From: Takashimella koratensis
Taxonomy: Eukaryota; Basidiomycota; Tremellomycetes; Trichosporonales; Tetragoniomycetaceae
Direction of reading: 5' to 3'
Length of the DNA: 64,000 nt
Assembly: GCA_003116875.1 (NCBI GenBank)
Contig: BCKT01000003.1
Location: 3,143-67,142 of the forward strand
Below the pieces are notes generated by a model that saw nothing but the letters and a program-made list of their open reading frames with translations, did not search any database and was not told where the DNA came from. The translations under genes were made by a program, and so were the position numbers. Shown piece after piece: positions 32,016-43,789 of the stretch (positions are counted from its first letter, which is position 1; each line of letters begins with the position of its first letter).

Positions 32016-34216
32016 TTAACTGTCACCACGCCTTCGCAGTCCTCGCAGCCTTCCTTCCCAACCTTGGGTAAACCCGGTCGCTACAAAATTGATAACCCTT
32101 TCCCGAGAGGCGCCCGACAGGGCGTCTCCATGTCCTCCTTCCGAATCCCAATGGATACCTGCGGATACGCCCTCTGAGAGTTAGTGCTGTTCACCAGAGA
32201 ACTCACGTCGTTCCAAGTAACGACGCACTTGCTACAAGGTCAGCTACGCTTTTCCAGGACCTACCGAAGTGTCCAGTATCAGATCGTGCCCACCCAGAAA
32301 GAAAGCAGTTCTGGTACTGTCTCGATATGAAGGTATGTCCTCCACGAACAAGGTGTTTTCTGCCCAGTCGAAATGCTACCATCAGCTTTGCAGATACGCG
32401 ACTTACTCTTTGAATATAGTTTGCGATGCCGACCTCTGAAGCGATAAAATAATAGAGCAACAGCTCTAATACCTCAAGGTCAGCGACGAGGTTGGCTACA
32501 CTTACCGTCGTCGGAGTCCGGTAGCAGAAGGAGTGGCACACATCCCCCTCCCAGAGACAAAACACTACCGGGTCGACAAAAGTATTTCGCTTGATCATCT
32601 GTGGAAACGCCTGCAACACTGCCGCTTAGCTCGGTAGGGGTAAGACTTACTCCAAGCATGTGCCACGCTACCGTTGGAGTGGCTCAGTACACTGATACCT
32701 CCCCCCAACGTCCCATTTGTTCTCTCCCAGAAGCCCCAGCGCCGACAGATGGCGTCCATCCCGGCTGTCAACTCATTCCGGGTCCAAGGTTGCAGATGGT
32801 CCTGGTTGAATATCGCTTGCGCTGTATGAGGCGCCGAGGGGATGACAACTGGGTGTTTGGGAAGGGCTTTGAGTAGGAACCGGAGGAACAGCTGGTTTTG
32901 AATCTGAGATTAACGAGGTTCACGATGTCAGCCTACCATTCCAAACCCCAAACCGTGAAAAAACACCACAGGGGTGGCATTGGGATCGGTCTGCCCTTGT
33001 CTGGGTGACCACCCGGACGGCATTCTCAGGAGATACCTGTCGTCAGACTTGACTTGACCTTCACGTACTCGATCCGACCTTCACGATACTTTTCATCAGC
33101 TTTGACATATCTGTCGCCCACCTTGCCCACTCCTAAAGCTGGAAACGCCACCTCAGTCACCAACCAGTTGGCGACAGTGGACATTGCGTAGATTGCCAAT
33201 GGTCGTCCCTTTGCTGGAACCGGGTCGAGTGTCAATCTCATCGTCTCAAGGTCTTTGTTGAACCCCTTTTCAAAGGTTCCTCCAGTCCTCGCTTCGAGCT
33301 GCCCTAAAATGTCGGTCAAAAACTTGGCGTTTGATTTCTCTACCGCCGCCGGGGCTGTAGGAGAAGAACCAAAAAGAAGCCAGGACAACCAAGCAACGAC
33401 GTTGTCTCGTTTCACTTTAGACCAACTTGCATGGTTGAACCAGGTCCTAAGACGCTCGCGAAACTCGATAGCTCTTGGATCCTCCACATGTAGGATACGA
33501 ATCGAGCCGTGACGATCGACGACCATGCCTTCGGCTTCACCAGCTACCACGTTCTCTTCCACTTGCTCTCTGAGTCTTCGCTCTCTGTCCCCTGGTTCTT
33601 TCTCCACGAACTGGCCAATCACGTCGGCTTCAGTATCCGTGAGATGGCGGCAACGCCGATATCGTCGTGGAGCCCAAGTCTTGCTCTCCAGGCCGTCATC
33701 CTCCTCCCCAACAGCTCGGCGCAGTAGATGAGGCTGGAGGTTCTGCCGCAAGACTCGACGAAGCTGACTTTTTCGGTATTCTACCATCTGTTGTGAGGGC
33801 GGTGCGGGGATCTTCTGGCACCACGCCACCAGGTAGTGGTAATACACAGCAAAGACGGTCTACATCAGCATTTATACAAGCGAGTGCTCACCTCGGTCAA
33901 TGCATAGGATGCCAGTAGTGTTGCCGTGAGACTACCGCCGTGGAAATAAGCTCTGCCGAGCAGCGTGTACCACACCAGGTATGCGCTACGATCAGTGTAC
34001 AAACTCGCGCTCGACCTACCATGACAGCGGGGTGATCATCCAGACGGACAAGACCAAGCCCAATGCGACGTAGAATCCGGTGTTTGGCGAGCGCGTCTCC
34101 ACTTCTCGTGGATACAGAGCAGGAGGGAGGTTATCAAATGGCCCCTCATCCTCTCCTTCTGACACTGGGCTCGACTTGAACTCATCCCACCCGTTCTCCT
34201 CTTGATCGTCGGCCAT
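32016..34216 (-). CDS. Membrane-anchored alpha/beta-hydrolase
   Basis: About 600 residues. The N-terminus is acidic (MADDQEENGW) with two or three hydrophobic helices (FYVALGLVLSVWMITPLSW and onward). A long charged middle region follows, then an alpha/beta-hydrolase domain: VVFFHGLGFGM, VLSHSNGSVAHAW with the nucleophile serine, a GHDLILDTS strand, and HWDSEGGHGDAL with the catalytic histidine. The final exons join as RYLERREGVSAGIHW and end RRRGDS at 32016. The start is the ATG at 34216, with a good context; the ATG at 34243 nine codons upstream is possible. Many fungi carry such proteins without known function. An ester, lipid or thioester substrate at a membrane is a guess. Confidence 0.78.
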
Positions 34217-34356
34217 TGTGTGGTTGAAGAATTGTGCCACCATGCTGCGATATCCTTTTAGCGGCGAAAACAACCCACCTTTGTTTTCACCATTCACCCT
34301 CCCTTTGTTGTCCACTCCTCACTTCACAAAGGTTTCTCCCGTCTCTCAGTGCGATC

Positions 34357-35416
34357 ATGAGCGCTGGTAACGGGCACGACGGCGCGCCATCGCACGCAGG
34401 GTCATTCATTCCGACGGCCACTGCGCCTTCTTCCTCCGCGCCGTCACTAGGGAGCTGGGTTTACGGAGTGGGACGCAGTTTGTTCAACCTCGCATCCAAC
34501 TCCCTCTCCAGCATCACATCCATGGACGACAGACCACCCCAGCGGCTCTCTGGCCTGACTCTCCCACCGCCCCCTTCTTCCCAAACATCCTATTTTGTGT
34601 CCGCTCCTCCAATCACCGTCACACACGACCACCCATTCCCCACACGAACCGACCTCGACGAGGTAGCCTACCTCTTACGGCGCAAGGATCTCCCCCTTGA
34701 GCTCGTTGGAAGGATCATGGATATGGCTGGCTACTGGAGCATATGTCGGATGAGCACGACGCGTCCAATTGAAGTTGCAGCGAATGGGGTTCTTCCGCCC
34801 GGCCCTCGCGGTGAGAGCTGGGTGACGGGTCAGGAGCACGAGATCGACGGGAACACCGAGCTCCACCAAGGACTCCGCGACGGTCCCGGGGAGGTGTGGT
34901 ACCTCGCGTCGGCGCCTATCGGGTGTTCAACGACCGACAACGCGCCACCTTCACCCAGGAGGCGATGGGTAAGACGTCTGGTAATTGACACCCTCTCCCA
35001 GGATCAAGGGTGGACAAGTACTCCTCAGCATTATGGAACCTACGATCAGTGCTACTCTTGGTTTGAGCTTTGTCTTTGGAGGGAAGGGCAGGAGGTTGAG
35101 GAATCGCGATGCCGCATTCTTGACAATGTCCATGGTGAGTGCCATGACACATATCTTCTAACGACAGCCGGGCAATACGCCAAGGAGCATCGACGTATCC
35201 TCGATCCGAGCCATCCCCTTCTCCAGGCGATACAACCTGGAGACAGGGTCATTCTCTGGGTCCGCGCGATGTATCCTGTGAGCTTTTGCTTTGCGCACGT
35301 GCTGACAACAGGGCTGGATGAACCGAGTTAGGTGCGCGCTACTCCTTGCCAGAGCTGACATTACAGACGCGCAACCATCACCGTGTTCTCAGCACCGTAC
35401 CCCTCAACGTTGTAAC
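34357..35416 (+). CDS. Basidiomycete protein with LPLELVGRI-type helix, unknown function
   Basis: About 330 residues. A low-complexity N-terminal third rich in Ser and Pro leads to the segment LPLELVGRIMDMAGYW near residue 110, found in many uncharacterised basidiomycete proteins and vaguely F-box-like. It is followed by a globular region with VWYLASAPIGC, WFELCLWREG and PGDRVILWVRAMYPGWMNRVRRA. Two short introns near the 3' end produce the C-terminus TVFSAPYPSTL. Without the second splice the frame runs into unrelated sequence. No catalytic motif is visible. The gene starts 140 bp from the divergent hydrolase gene. Confidence 0.75.
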
Positions 35417-35444
35417 CTATGTACTTGTTGTATTATTGTACAGC

Positions 35445-36548
35445 TCATATCGCCCGGCCCACTCCAAAGCCGAGGATCATGCTACCTGCAAACCCGCCCC
35501 ACCCCATGCACATTCGCAGTATGCTCGCAGACGACCCTGTCGAATTGACGGCCTCCAAGACGATCTGGGGTAGCGCGACGATCGCAGGTCCTGGGCAGAC
35601 TCCAACCAGACCCCATCCTAGACCAAAGATGACGCTGCCAACGACGAGACGCCATGTAATGTCGCTTCGTTTAGGTATCTGTGACCTCTCCCATGGGAAG
35701 CGGGGTTTGTCGAGCTGTTGTCGTTTGAGAGCGTAGTGGATGCCGTTGGGGATGACGCCGGTGACGAAGACCATGGCAAGGGATGGATCGAAGCGGTCGA
35801 TTGGGATCAGACGCAGGAAAGAAACAACCTTGATGGGCGAGGCCATGCCCGAGACGCAAAGGCCAATAGAGAAGACAAGGCCATACGTGAGGTAGGGAAC
35901 GAGACGGTAGCTACCGGTTCCGTTGATAACGGCACGCTGAATGCGATGCAAGACCAGCGCGCCGACGACCAGCAGCGCGTACGGCGCCCAATTAGCAGGG
36001 GTGCTCAAGGTGTAGGCTGGAGCATCGAGCGTGGGTGGGTAAGGCAGCGGAGCGATGTTTGCCGTGAGAACCGCAGTGGTGAAGAACGAAGCTGTTGCAA
36101 CCAGTGACCGAGGAGACAACCGCGAGACTCCACACAGAAAGTGGCCGCTGTTGTCAGAGGCGCCCAACGCGAAGCTCACCTGGTGCACCCAGATCCAAGC
36201 TACGACGTCAGCACGGATTACTCAACCCAGACTCACTCGGCTCCCTAATCCTACAAGTAGCCCAGCAAGGCTCAGTCTCGCCACTGACACATGCTCCCAC
36301 ACGCCAAGTCCCACTTTAGGCAAGGCGTCGAAATGATTGGTGACAAGATCAAAAGCTAACGGGCCCAGGAGCAGACCTGCGAGCATGGACCATCTCCACC
36401 CGCGGGTTCCTGGGGTAGCGGTAGATCCGAATAACGCCCCGTCCAAAATCCCTGAGATCCCCAGCACACGACCTGTATCTGCAAGCAGTGTCGAGGATGC
36501 GAAGTGTAAAAGCGCCCCTCCTGCGAGTGTCTGAATAGGCGTGAACAT
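35445..36548 (-). CDS. YeeE/YedE (TsuA-like) sulfur-compound transporter
   Basis: Polytopic membrane protein, about 340 residues, of the YeeE/YedE (DUF395) family, whose bacterial member TsuA takes up thiosulfate through a pore lined by conserved cysteines. The family core GSGCTSGHFLCGVSRLSPRS is assembled from three exons, and a second cysteine motif GVCPGPA lies near the C-terminus. About nine hydrophobic segments are visible. A 20-nt exon (36180-36199) carries GSGCTS between introns of 37 and 32 nt. The start is the ATG at 36548 and the stop follows GFGVGRAI. The predicted role is uptake or organellar transport of thiosulfate or a related sulfur compound. Confidence 0.88.
36180..36199 (-). 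other. 20-nt microexon of the sulfur transporter gene
   Basis: It is flanked by a 37-nt intron (GTGAGTCT..CGTAG) and a 32-nt intron (GTGAGCTT..AACAG). It encodes LGSGCTS, the first cysteine of the substrate pore. Skipping it would remove the cysteine and shift the frame. Confidence 0.8.
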
Positions 36549-36661
36549 GGGTGTATGAGGATGAAAAGATAAAAGGTTGCTTTAAAAGTCTTGAGTGGGC
36601 CGCGTCATTGAAAACACCCAGGGTCAAAGGCAACTTGTAGGTTTATGCATCAACTATTGGC

Positions 36662-38220
36662 CTACTTGCTGCTCTCTTCCACCAGCCTCACACCGAGTCG
36701 GACTTCGCGAGTGATACGCTTCAGGCGGTCCAACGCATATGGGTTGTATGGGAATGACAAGCCACCATTGATTCTGAGCATCAGCCAGTGGAACCAAAGC
36801 AGCACTCACGACTGAGGTCGATGCAAAGGCGAGAGAGCTTTCACAACTTGGGCTAGTCGCAACCGCAAACGCCAATCTTTAAACGACCCCGGGTTGAGGT
36901 CGGTAGTGTAAGCATCCCCCAGCAGCACCATGGTCAAGTTCACGCGCCATCCAAGGTCGTAAACGTTGATATCCCTCGCAGTTGATCGCAGCCTGTTCCG
37001 CTCGTTCCTTGTAAGACTGGCGTCATTTCGCCAGCCGACTGGAGCCTCGTTCTCCCATTCCTCGAGCAGCGCCGTTGGGAACGCGTGCGAGATATCCTCC
37101 AAGGTCGTCTTATTGGTACACGCCAGCCACCAGTGATACCCAGCTAGAGCGCCAATCATCATCGTGAAAAACGCACCGACGATAGCGACGAGCATGCACA
37201 CCACCGCCTCGATTCGCACGACGTCATGGGTCCCGCATACGCCCTTGAGACATACTTCGGCTGACTTCATGATAGCGTCGTCTCCGAAGAGATGGTAGAC
37301 TTCGAGGCCGGCTTGGGAAACAACGTACGCCGAGAGGATCGGCATGTAGGTGACGAAGAGGAGGAAGGCCTTGTAGTTGTGCATCCCGACGCAGTTTCCG
37401 ACCCAGGGGCAATGATGGTCCATCTTCAGGACACACTGCCGACAGGTGCTGCAGTGGTGTGATCGATCAGGCTTCCAGTTGTCGCACTTTCGACACCATC
37501 GTCTACCACCGTTCGACTCTTTCGCGGTAAGCGGGCGTATCGACTGCGGGTCGCGCTCCGTGGATGTCAACAACGGTGAGCCTTCGCCAGACGAGCGTAC
37601 TCTCTCAGGGTCTGCGGGTTGATCAAAGACGACTGGCGAGTAGCCAAGCGGGAATGGAGAGTAGTATGACCCGTCAGACTCGTAGTCGTCCTCGGAGGGC
37701 GTCTCTTTCGGGGGTGTTTTCAGCGGCAAGGGCGAAGGTCTGTCCTTGGCAACTCGGGATGTGACCCATTGGGGGTTGCGCAGGAAGCGAAGCGGTACGT
37801 CATCGTCGTCGACGTGAGACGGGTGGAGTGAAGCAGCATTGATAGCCGATGAGGGTCGTGCGTCGTGTTCCGCGTGAGCATCGGGAGAAACGAGATTGGG
37901 CTCGAGAGGATTTCTGGTCGACGCGACGATGTACGAGGTGATCGAAAGGACAAAGAGCATGTGAAAGATAATGATCCTGCGCGATCAGTACCAAGTCCAT
38001 ACGTGCTACTCACTGAGAGATGAAAAGTACAACTTGGCGACGCCGGATTAGGGTTTCGCATGCGACGACAGCGGTGATGAAAGCAATGTACGAGAAGAAC
38101 ATTAGAATGTAGAAGACTGAGGTGTCAGAAGGATCACTAGTACCGTGACTTACAGGCCAGAGGCAGTCTCAACGCGAAAGACACCATCGCCGGGCGCGGC
38201 TTGGCATGCTTGTCCGGCAT
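36662..38220 (-). CDS. DHHC-type protein S-palmitoyltransferase
   Basis: About 460 residues. Two N-terminal membrane helices (FYILMFFSYIAFITAVVAC and VLFISQIIIFHMLFVLSITSY) precede a charged cytosolic loop of about 130 residues. The DHHC cysteine-rich domain follows: WCRKCDNWKPDRSHHCS, CVLKMDHHCPWVGNCVG. Two more helices and the conserved TTLED (TTxE) motif come next. The last intron joins HRPQS to INGGLSFPYNPYALDRL. The tail ends LVEESSK at 36662. It acylates cysteines of membrane-associated proteins at the Golgi, vacuole or plasma membrane. Whether it matches Pfa3, Pfa4 or another paralogue cannot be decided here. Confidence 0.92.
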
Positions 38221-38514
38221 GTCGGAGGTCGTTGGTAGAGTAATGGATACGGAAATGTCAAGGTGAAACTAGCGCAAAGACGGTGTAGACGACTCGCGAC
38301 TACCCAGCGAGCATTCCCATTGTGTCGGCACTCACGTAGCCATGGGATTTGTCAGTGAGTCACTCCCTTCACGGTTGGTGTTGCTCCTCTGTGCCGCTCG
38401 GTGATGGTCCAACAGCAACATCCATTCAGGTTGGTAGAAAGGAGGCAAACAAGGGGCTCAGGTCGGAAGGTTTGCTAATGTAATGTACACAAATGTCTAA
38501 TATTAGACCTGACT
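38221..38514. other. Intergenic, palmitoyltransferase promoter side
   Basis: About 290 bp of upstream sequence for the palmitoyltransferase and the 3' flank of the next minus-strand gene. Nothing else was recognised. Confidence 0.5.
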
Positions 38515-39358
38515 TCAGTCATCGTCCTCGCCATTGTCATCCTCCTCGTCCTCCTCCCGTGTGACAGCGATTGGTCTGGCTGCTTGCTCCATCTCCGGCT
38601 CTCTTACTACCCCACCACCCGAGCTCACCGCTGCGCTCTTTTCCGACTCAACATCTCCTTTGTTCTTTGGCTTCCACGGCAAGTTATCCTTCATCCTCTG
38701 GAACGAGCCCTTCTCTCCGTGCCATTGCCAGTTCTCCTCAATCTTGTCGTGTTGTTGGTGGTCGATCATCCCGCATGCACGGGCGAAATGTGTCGAATCG
38801 CAATCAGGAACTTTTCCAGCCTTTACTCCCAGCTGTGTATAATGCGCCTGTCGAGCCCTGTGTGCGTCTCTGATCGCCGTGCGTAGGCCGACGCAAAAGC
38901 AGCCGCAGAATTTCCCCCAACAACGTTCGCAGCACATGAAGCATTTGTAGGACGCAAAGCAACAGTTGATCCAACACATGATCGCCGGAATAAGGAATAA
39001 AATGATCAGAGCGATAAGCACGACCCAGAAGACTGTGATGTTATCAGTCGAGAACGAGATCTCAACGTACCTTCCTTGGCGTCTTGCCAAATCGCTTGGA
39101 TTTGCTGAAGAAAGCTGAGTGTACCCTGAAACACATTAGCAGCGCGTGGTAACAACAACTCACAGTCACATCGGAAAGCCCACTTGTCACAGCCGCTTGT
39201 GCGGTTTGCTCAGCGCCTACTACAGCACTGGTGGCTGTGTTCTCCGCCCCTACGACAGCAGCTGTTGCCGTGTTGGCTGCACCTTCCACAGTGTTTAGCG
39301 CCCCGTTGATTGCCCCGCCCACGTCGAGGAACTCCGCTTTACGCCAAAAGTCAAACAT
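38515..39358 (-). CDS. Small membrane protein with alanine repeats and Cys-rich patch
   Basis: About 240 residues in three exons. The N-terminus has an imperfect 11-residue repeat (TATAAVVGAEN, TATSAVVGAEQ, TAQAAVTSGLS). A helix follows (LSFLQQIQAIWQDAKE), then one hydrophobic segment, VFWVVLIALIILFLIPAIM. The segment is followed at once by a cysteine cluster (CWINCCFASYKCFMCCERC and CGCFC, nine or more Cys). The tail is highly acidic and ends in Asp/Glu runs. The cluster beside the membrane could be palmitoylated or bind metal. I recognise no named family. Confidence 0.75.
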
Positions 39359-39649
39359 TGGTGCTGAGATATGTGTTCAGCTTGATCGGGCAATGTTCTA
39401 ATTGGGAAGTGCCCCCCTAATAACTTGAACACAACGTTGGTACTGTCGTGACTTACATGTTTCAGGACATTCAAACTTGTCAAAGGTCGGTAACGGAGGA
39501 TGAAAGGTGTGTCCCAGAAAGGATGGTTGGTGAAAGGTTGCCATCATGTCTACTGAAAAGAGATTCGACTGTGGGACAACAGGGGTGATCTCCTCTGTCA
39601 CTGATCTCGGGGTAGGACTTGGCACGCCGAACGGACAACATCATGAAAG

Positions 39650-40647
39650 CTACCTTATGCTATTGTAAACCGACCACCAACTACTTCCGATTTCCTCCGC
39701 TCTCCGCGCCGCCTCCATTAACTCGCCGTCTGATGTTGAGCCACTTGAAACATGAGTCTCCGCTATATGTACCGCGGACGAGAACCGATCGTAGTGTACG
39801 GCTTGAAACACCGCTTCGGAGAGACCACCCTCGGTGGCCTCGATGTCGAACCAGGACCGAGGGATCTCGCGGACGCACTCTGCGGCAAAAGGGTCGTTGA
39901 GAATGGCGTGCAATAAAAAATCGGAGCTGATAAGCTCTTCAACTGTTGCCATCTTGGCCTCCGAAGTTACTCGTTGCATGAAGTCGTGTACTTCAGGAGT
40001 GACTCTGGCAATCAGGGTATGATTTCCACTGTAACCCGAAGCCAGGAGGCATGGCTCCTTGTCCGTAGCGGGGAATAGAAGATGTACTGGCAGTTCGGGG
40101 CCAACAATGACCGAATGCGTCCCTGTTGAGCTGTTGTCAGCAAAGCTAGGGGTGGTTTGTCTCACAATATCCACTCGGCCCCATTGTCCACACCAAGTTC
40201 CGACAGTAGAGCTAATTCCAATGCCAGCAGTCGATTGACCATCCCACCCAGCCCACTCCCCACGTAATCGGTCGTGTCCAGCCGATGGCGATAGCCGTGA
40301 GCGATGGCGTAGAGCGAGTACAGCGAGGAGGAAGTCTTTCCCATTGGTGTGGTTATGGACCCATGTTGCAAAATTACGAGGCGATTGTCGATGGGCTCAC
40401 GGATAGCCCAGGCGGCGAGTTGATCGACAATGTTGAGTGTCGGGATTGTGAGAGCAGGGGAGAGTGTATCAGACAAAGAGAACAGAGCTGTTGCGAGAGG
40501 CCAAGGGGCACCAGCAAGACATGAGATCCACGTAAAGAGTACCGCGGTGGCGATCGCGAGGGTGTATGAGCTCCGGTAGCGGCAGCGCATGAGGTAATGA
40601 GTGTATGGAAGTAACATAGATCGGACGGAGGGATTTTCGCCTTTCAT
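39650..40647 (-). CDS. Hypothetical single-pass membrane protein
   Basis: About 320 residues, two exons. A basic N-tail and a hydrophobic segment (LAIATAVLFTWISCLAGAPW) suggest a signal anchor. The lumenal part has no motif I can name. It includes RLVILQHGSITTPMG, a helical LLALELALLSELGV, VGPELPVHLLFPATDKEP and WFDIEATEGGLSEAVFQAV. The intron (TT|GTGAGA to AACAG) joins EWIF to STGTHSVIVG and is needed for the frame. Start ATG at 40647. No function is proposed. Confidence 0.7.
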
Positions 40648-40734
40648 AGATCAGTACCCTGGTATCTCCTTTATATCACACCTTTGTATCACTGTAAGGA
40701 TTCGACGTCCTGCGCCTTTGTTCCACCCCACCTC

Positions 40735-41915
40735 TCATCTGTGGCGCCTTCCTTTCTGCTTTCGTTTTGAACTTGACGATCGTCCTTTTCGTTTGGTACT
40801 TCCCTGTGTTTCATCGTCTCCAGTGAGCTGCGTCTTTCCAGCCTCTTCGTCTGTCCAATTGTCAAAAAACCTTCGCTTGTCGGATAGGAACTGAGCAAAA
40901 GCGGGAACGGCGGTCATGACCAAGGCCACGAATAGCAGCAGCGAGCTGACTCCTGTGATTGTTGTTCCCAGCCTGCGGGTGTCAGCACTTTGGTCTTCGT
41001 TCACAAAGTACCCATTAGAGACGTTGAAAGAACTCAGGTTGCTCTCAACGCTTGCTCGTAGCACACAATCAAATATCCACTGGACAGTCAGCCCAGGGTA
41101 TAATCAGCAACCTACCGCCAACAGAGTGAACAGGCTGGCGATCAAGGCTAGCATCACTTGAAACCACCCTACGCGTGACTGGTATCAGTCGCGCAAGTCT
41201 GCTGCACCCACAGTTGCGTCATTCTTGAAGTAATGCTTGTACAAGTAAAGGCCAAGAGGCACCGCGGCGAGCATCGTAGCGATGAGAGCTGTGCTTAGCG
41301 AACGTTTGATTTCAGCTTACCAATTCCGTGTAGTGAGAGCGAGTGTAACAGCGCTGGGCTGAAGTCGGAGCTAACTGTCAGTCCTCGCTGTCGCACCTAC
41401 GTACGATGTTGGGGAACTCGTTTGTTGGGCGAGCAAGCCCTTCAGATCGTAATTCAGACTGGCGGGAGAGCACGACGCTCTGGGAAATCAGCCCAAGGCG
41501 ACTGAACCACTCACTCCGTGGAATCATCGTCGGACAAACACCACCCCCATATCCCCAAGCTGAGAGTTCCTGACCCTGAGTTGGAACGACGAGTGTTTGC
41601 AGTTGAGTCTGTGGTTGATTTGTTTCCCGTAAGACTAGCGAAAAGAGCTTCAGGCAAGGCGACGTTGACCGAGGCGAACGTCACCCTCCATGAATCTCCA
41701 TTGCTAGCGGTAAGATATAGAAGGAACAAGGAGACAATGGTGGGAAGTCCGTGGAGAAGAAGAAATAGTATTCGAGCTCGAGGAGTGACTGAGTCGCCTT
41801 TGCGCTCGACGTTTGCTTTGGTCTCAACAAGAGGGGTTACACCAACAGCCTCAGCGTAGCTGGGTAATGCCGATATCCCAGTTGTCTCAGGTTTTGTGCC
41901 TCTTGCAGTGCTCAT
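40735..41915 (-). CDS. Sur7/PalI (Rim9) family four-helix membrane protein
   Basis: About 300 residues in several short exons with four hydrophobic segments (starting ILFLLLHGLPTIVSLFLLYL). The extracellular loop carries the claudin-like pattern GIWGWC...C with SLNYDLKGLL after it, typical of fungal Sur7/PalI proteins. Those organise eisosomes or take part in alkaline pH sensing through the Rim pathway. The C-terminus is strongly basic (KRKGRSSSSKRKQKGRRHR). The start is the ATG at 41915. The family is fairly clear from topology and motif; which member it is remains open. Confidence 0.72.
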
Positions 41916-42176
41916 GGTGAGTGTGGGTGAATCAGGATTGTAGAGTGGACAGCTCGCAGAAACCCAACTGGCAGTACGCCCCCATCTCCGATCAGACAGG
42001 AGTCAGTCCATAAAGGAAAGTGTCTAAACACGTCAGAGTAAATTTCAAAGGATGTCCAGTCTGACTACTCATCTAATACCGACGGTCTGATGGTGTACAT
42101 GAAGCCCCCCTCCCCTTTCCCCGACATTAGACCTGGGCAAAGCCGAAGGGCACACGTTTGATTTCACCAGCCGACA

Positions 42177-42985
42177 TCACCACCATCTTCCCATTGCCTG
42201 GCCGATGCCTGGAGTTCCCGGCTGGAGACAATGCCTTAGCTGATGACCTGATGTGATGCAGAATCGACTCACGTAGTTCATTGGACCAGGTACGAACGGT
42301 GGGGCCTGATTTGATCAGCCTTCATCATTGTCCCAACTTACATGGTACATGGCTGGATGCCCGAACGGGGCCGGCGGAAACATGCTTCTCCAGCTATTCT
42401 CGGTCAGCTGCATCTTTTCTTGTCAACTTACTAATTCTGAGTGACAGGGTCGCGAGCACCCGCGATCCGCGGCTCTGGGTTGGGTTTGGGCGCGGCTTGC
42501 TCCCTGGGAGCGATGGGAATCGTCGGAATCTCTCCACCTTGAGGAAGCGGAGATGAGGCGTGGACGTATGCGGCGATCTGCTCGTTCGAGGGTTTCCCTG
42601 CCTTGTCTGGGATCTGATGTACCCATACCGATGATTGAGGGGTCGTGGGCGACTCGGGGGAGGAAGGTGTTGACGTTTTCGGCCGAGGCCTTCGGTAGTA
42701 CGAGCGGTGTCGGCTGGAGGAGCAGCTGCAATTCGATTCGCCAGTGTGACAGGTCTTGCACGTCGGCGCATGACTGTTCCGACCCAGGTCAACGGATGCG
42801 GGCGCAGACTTGGTGGGAGGCAAGTCGCCACCCTTGCGGTCAGCATGGTCAGGTAGAGGCTCGCCTCGTTCATCAGTTGAGGTTGAGCTTCGCCACGACA
42901 GAATTCGCTGCTCTTGAATCGGGGTCAGGAAAGACTTGCGGTTGTTGCCTCGCTCGGCGGTTGGCTTGGGCCAGGTGTTGGGCAT
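42177..42985 (-). CDS. Small basic proline-rich hypothetical protein
   Basis: About 220 residues. A polar, Pro/Ser/Arg-rich body (MPNTWPKPTAERGNNRKSF) contains a small cysteine patch (CKTCHTGESNCSC) and WVHQIPDKAGKPSNEQIAAYV. Three short introns lead to a tail of short exons: SMFPPAPFGHPAMYH, APPFVPGPMNY, PGTPGIGQAMGRWW. The frame remains open upstream of the ATG at 42985, where only a TTG is available, so an upstream exon is possible. No family recognised. Confidence 0.6.
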
Positions 42986-43789
42986 GTCACGATAGACGAC
43001 TGAGGTAGATGTGTGAGATTCGGGTGTGTGGAGGATGAGTTTGTTTGTTGGCGTGGACGTGAAAAGGTCGCCGAGGAGTGGCAAAAGCAGGAAAGATGAG
43101 GTGGGTTCAAGTAAGCTGCGACCGCAGGGGAGATAGTGCGGTCTGTCCGAGCAGCTCGATGATGATGATGTAGATGTCAACTCTGGGTGCAACGTCAATA
43201 TGTGGAGTGGGGTGGAGCAACATCAAAAGGAAAAATGTGGTTGAGCCCAAGAAAGGTGAGAGCTGGATGGAAAGAAAGGTGGTGGAATGGGTGCGATACA
43301 GTATGCCGAAACGACTGTCGGCTCTTGTCAGCGAATGTGGGTCAAGTGGTGAGAGGTGAGTGGAAATTTGTAGCGGTGGCGAGAAATGGCGAGGTTGGAA
43401 GGCTTTAGATGTCATGTAGATGAGCGTGGGGTGAGCTCTGATGGGGCAAGCAAGGTGGAGGATGAAAGGAGAGACCTGGTGGAAACACCGCTTGGTCGAC
43501 GGGCAGAATCAAAGGAGAGAATCGGCCGACAAACAACGAGCAACGAGGAGAGCCCGAGGAGGAGCGCGCAAGGAGAGCTCGGGCAGGGGAGACGTGAATG
43601 AGGTGGCGTTGTTTTTCCAAACCGTTGTGGCGTTGCGCTATCACAGGACCGCGTCAACATGCACGTTCGCACAGTGTTTTACATACGGACAATGATCGTA
43701 CAAGTGCAATCAACTCTGCAAACGAACACGTATACACCGAAACAAAGGGAAAACTTGACTTGAAGACGGGGGCCAACGTTGATTAACAA
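42986..43789. other. Intergenic, strand-biased composition
   Basis: About 800 bp between two minus-strand genes. The plus strand is strikingly purine-rich from 43200 to 43600, which keeps several frames open on both strands. I do not regard any of them as genes. It must contain the promoter of the 42985 gene and the 3' untranslated region of the HSF-type gene. Confidence 0.45.

Noticed and set aside
43107..43672. Overlapping open frames on both strands
   Set aside because: Caused by purine/pyrimidine strand bias; no family motif and no consistent splice signals.
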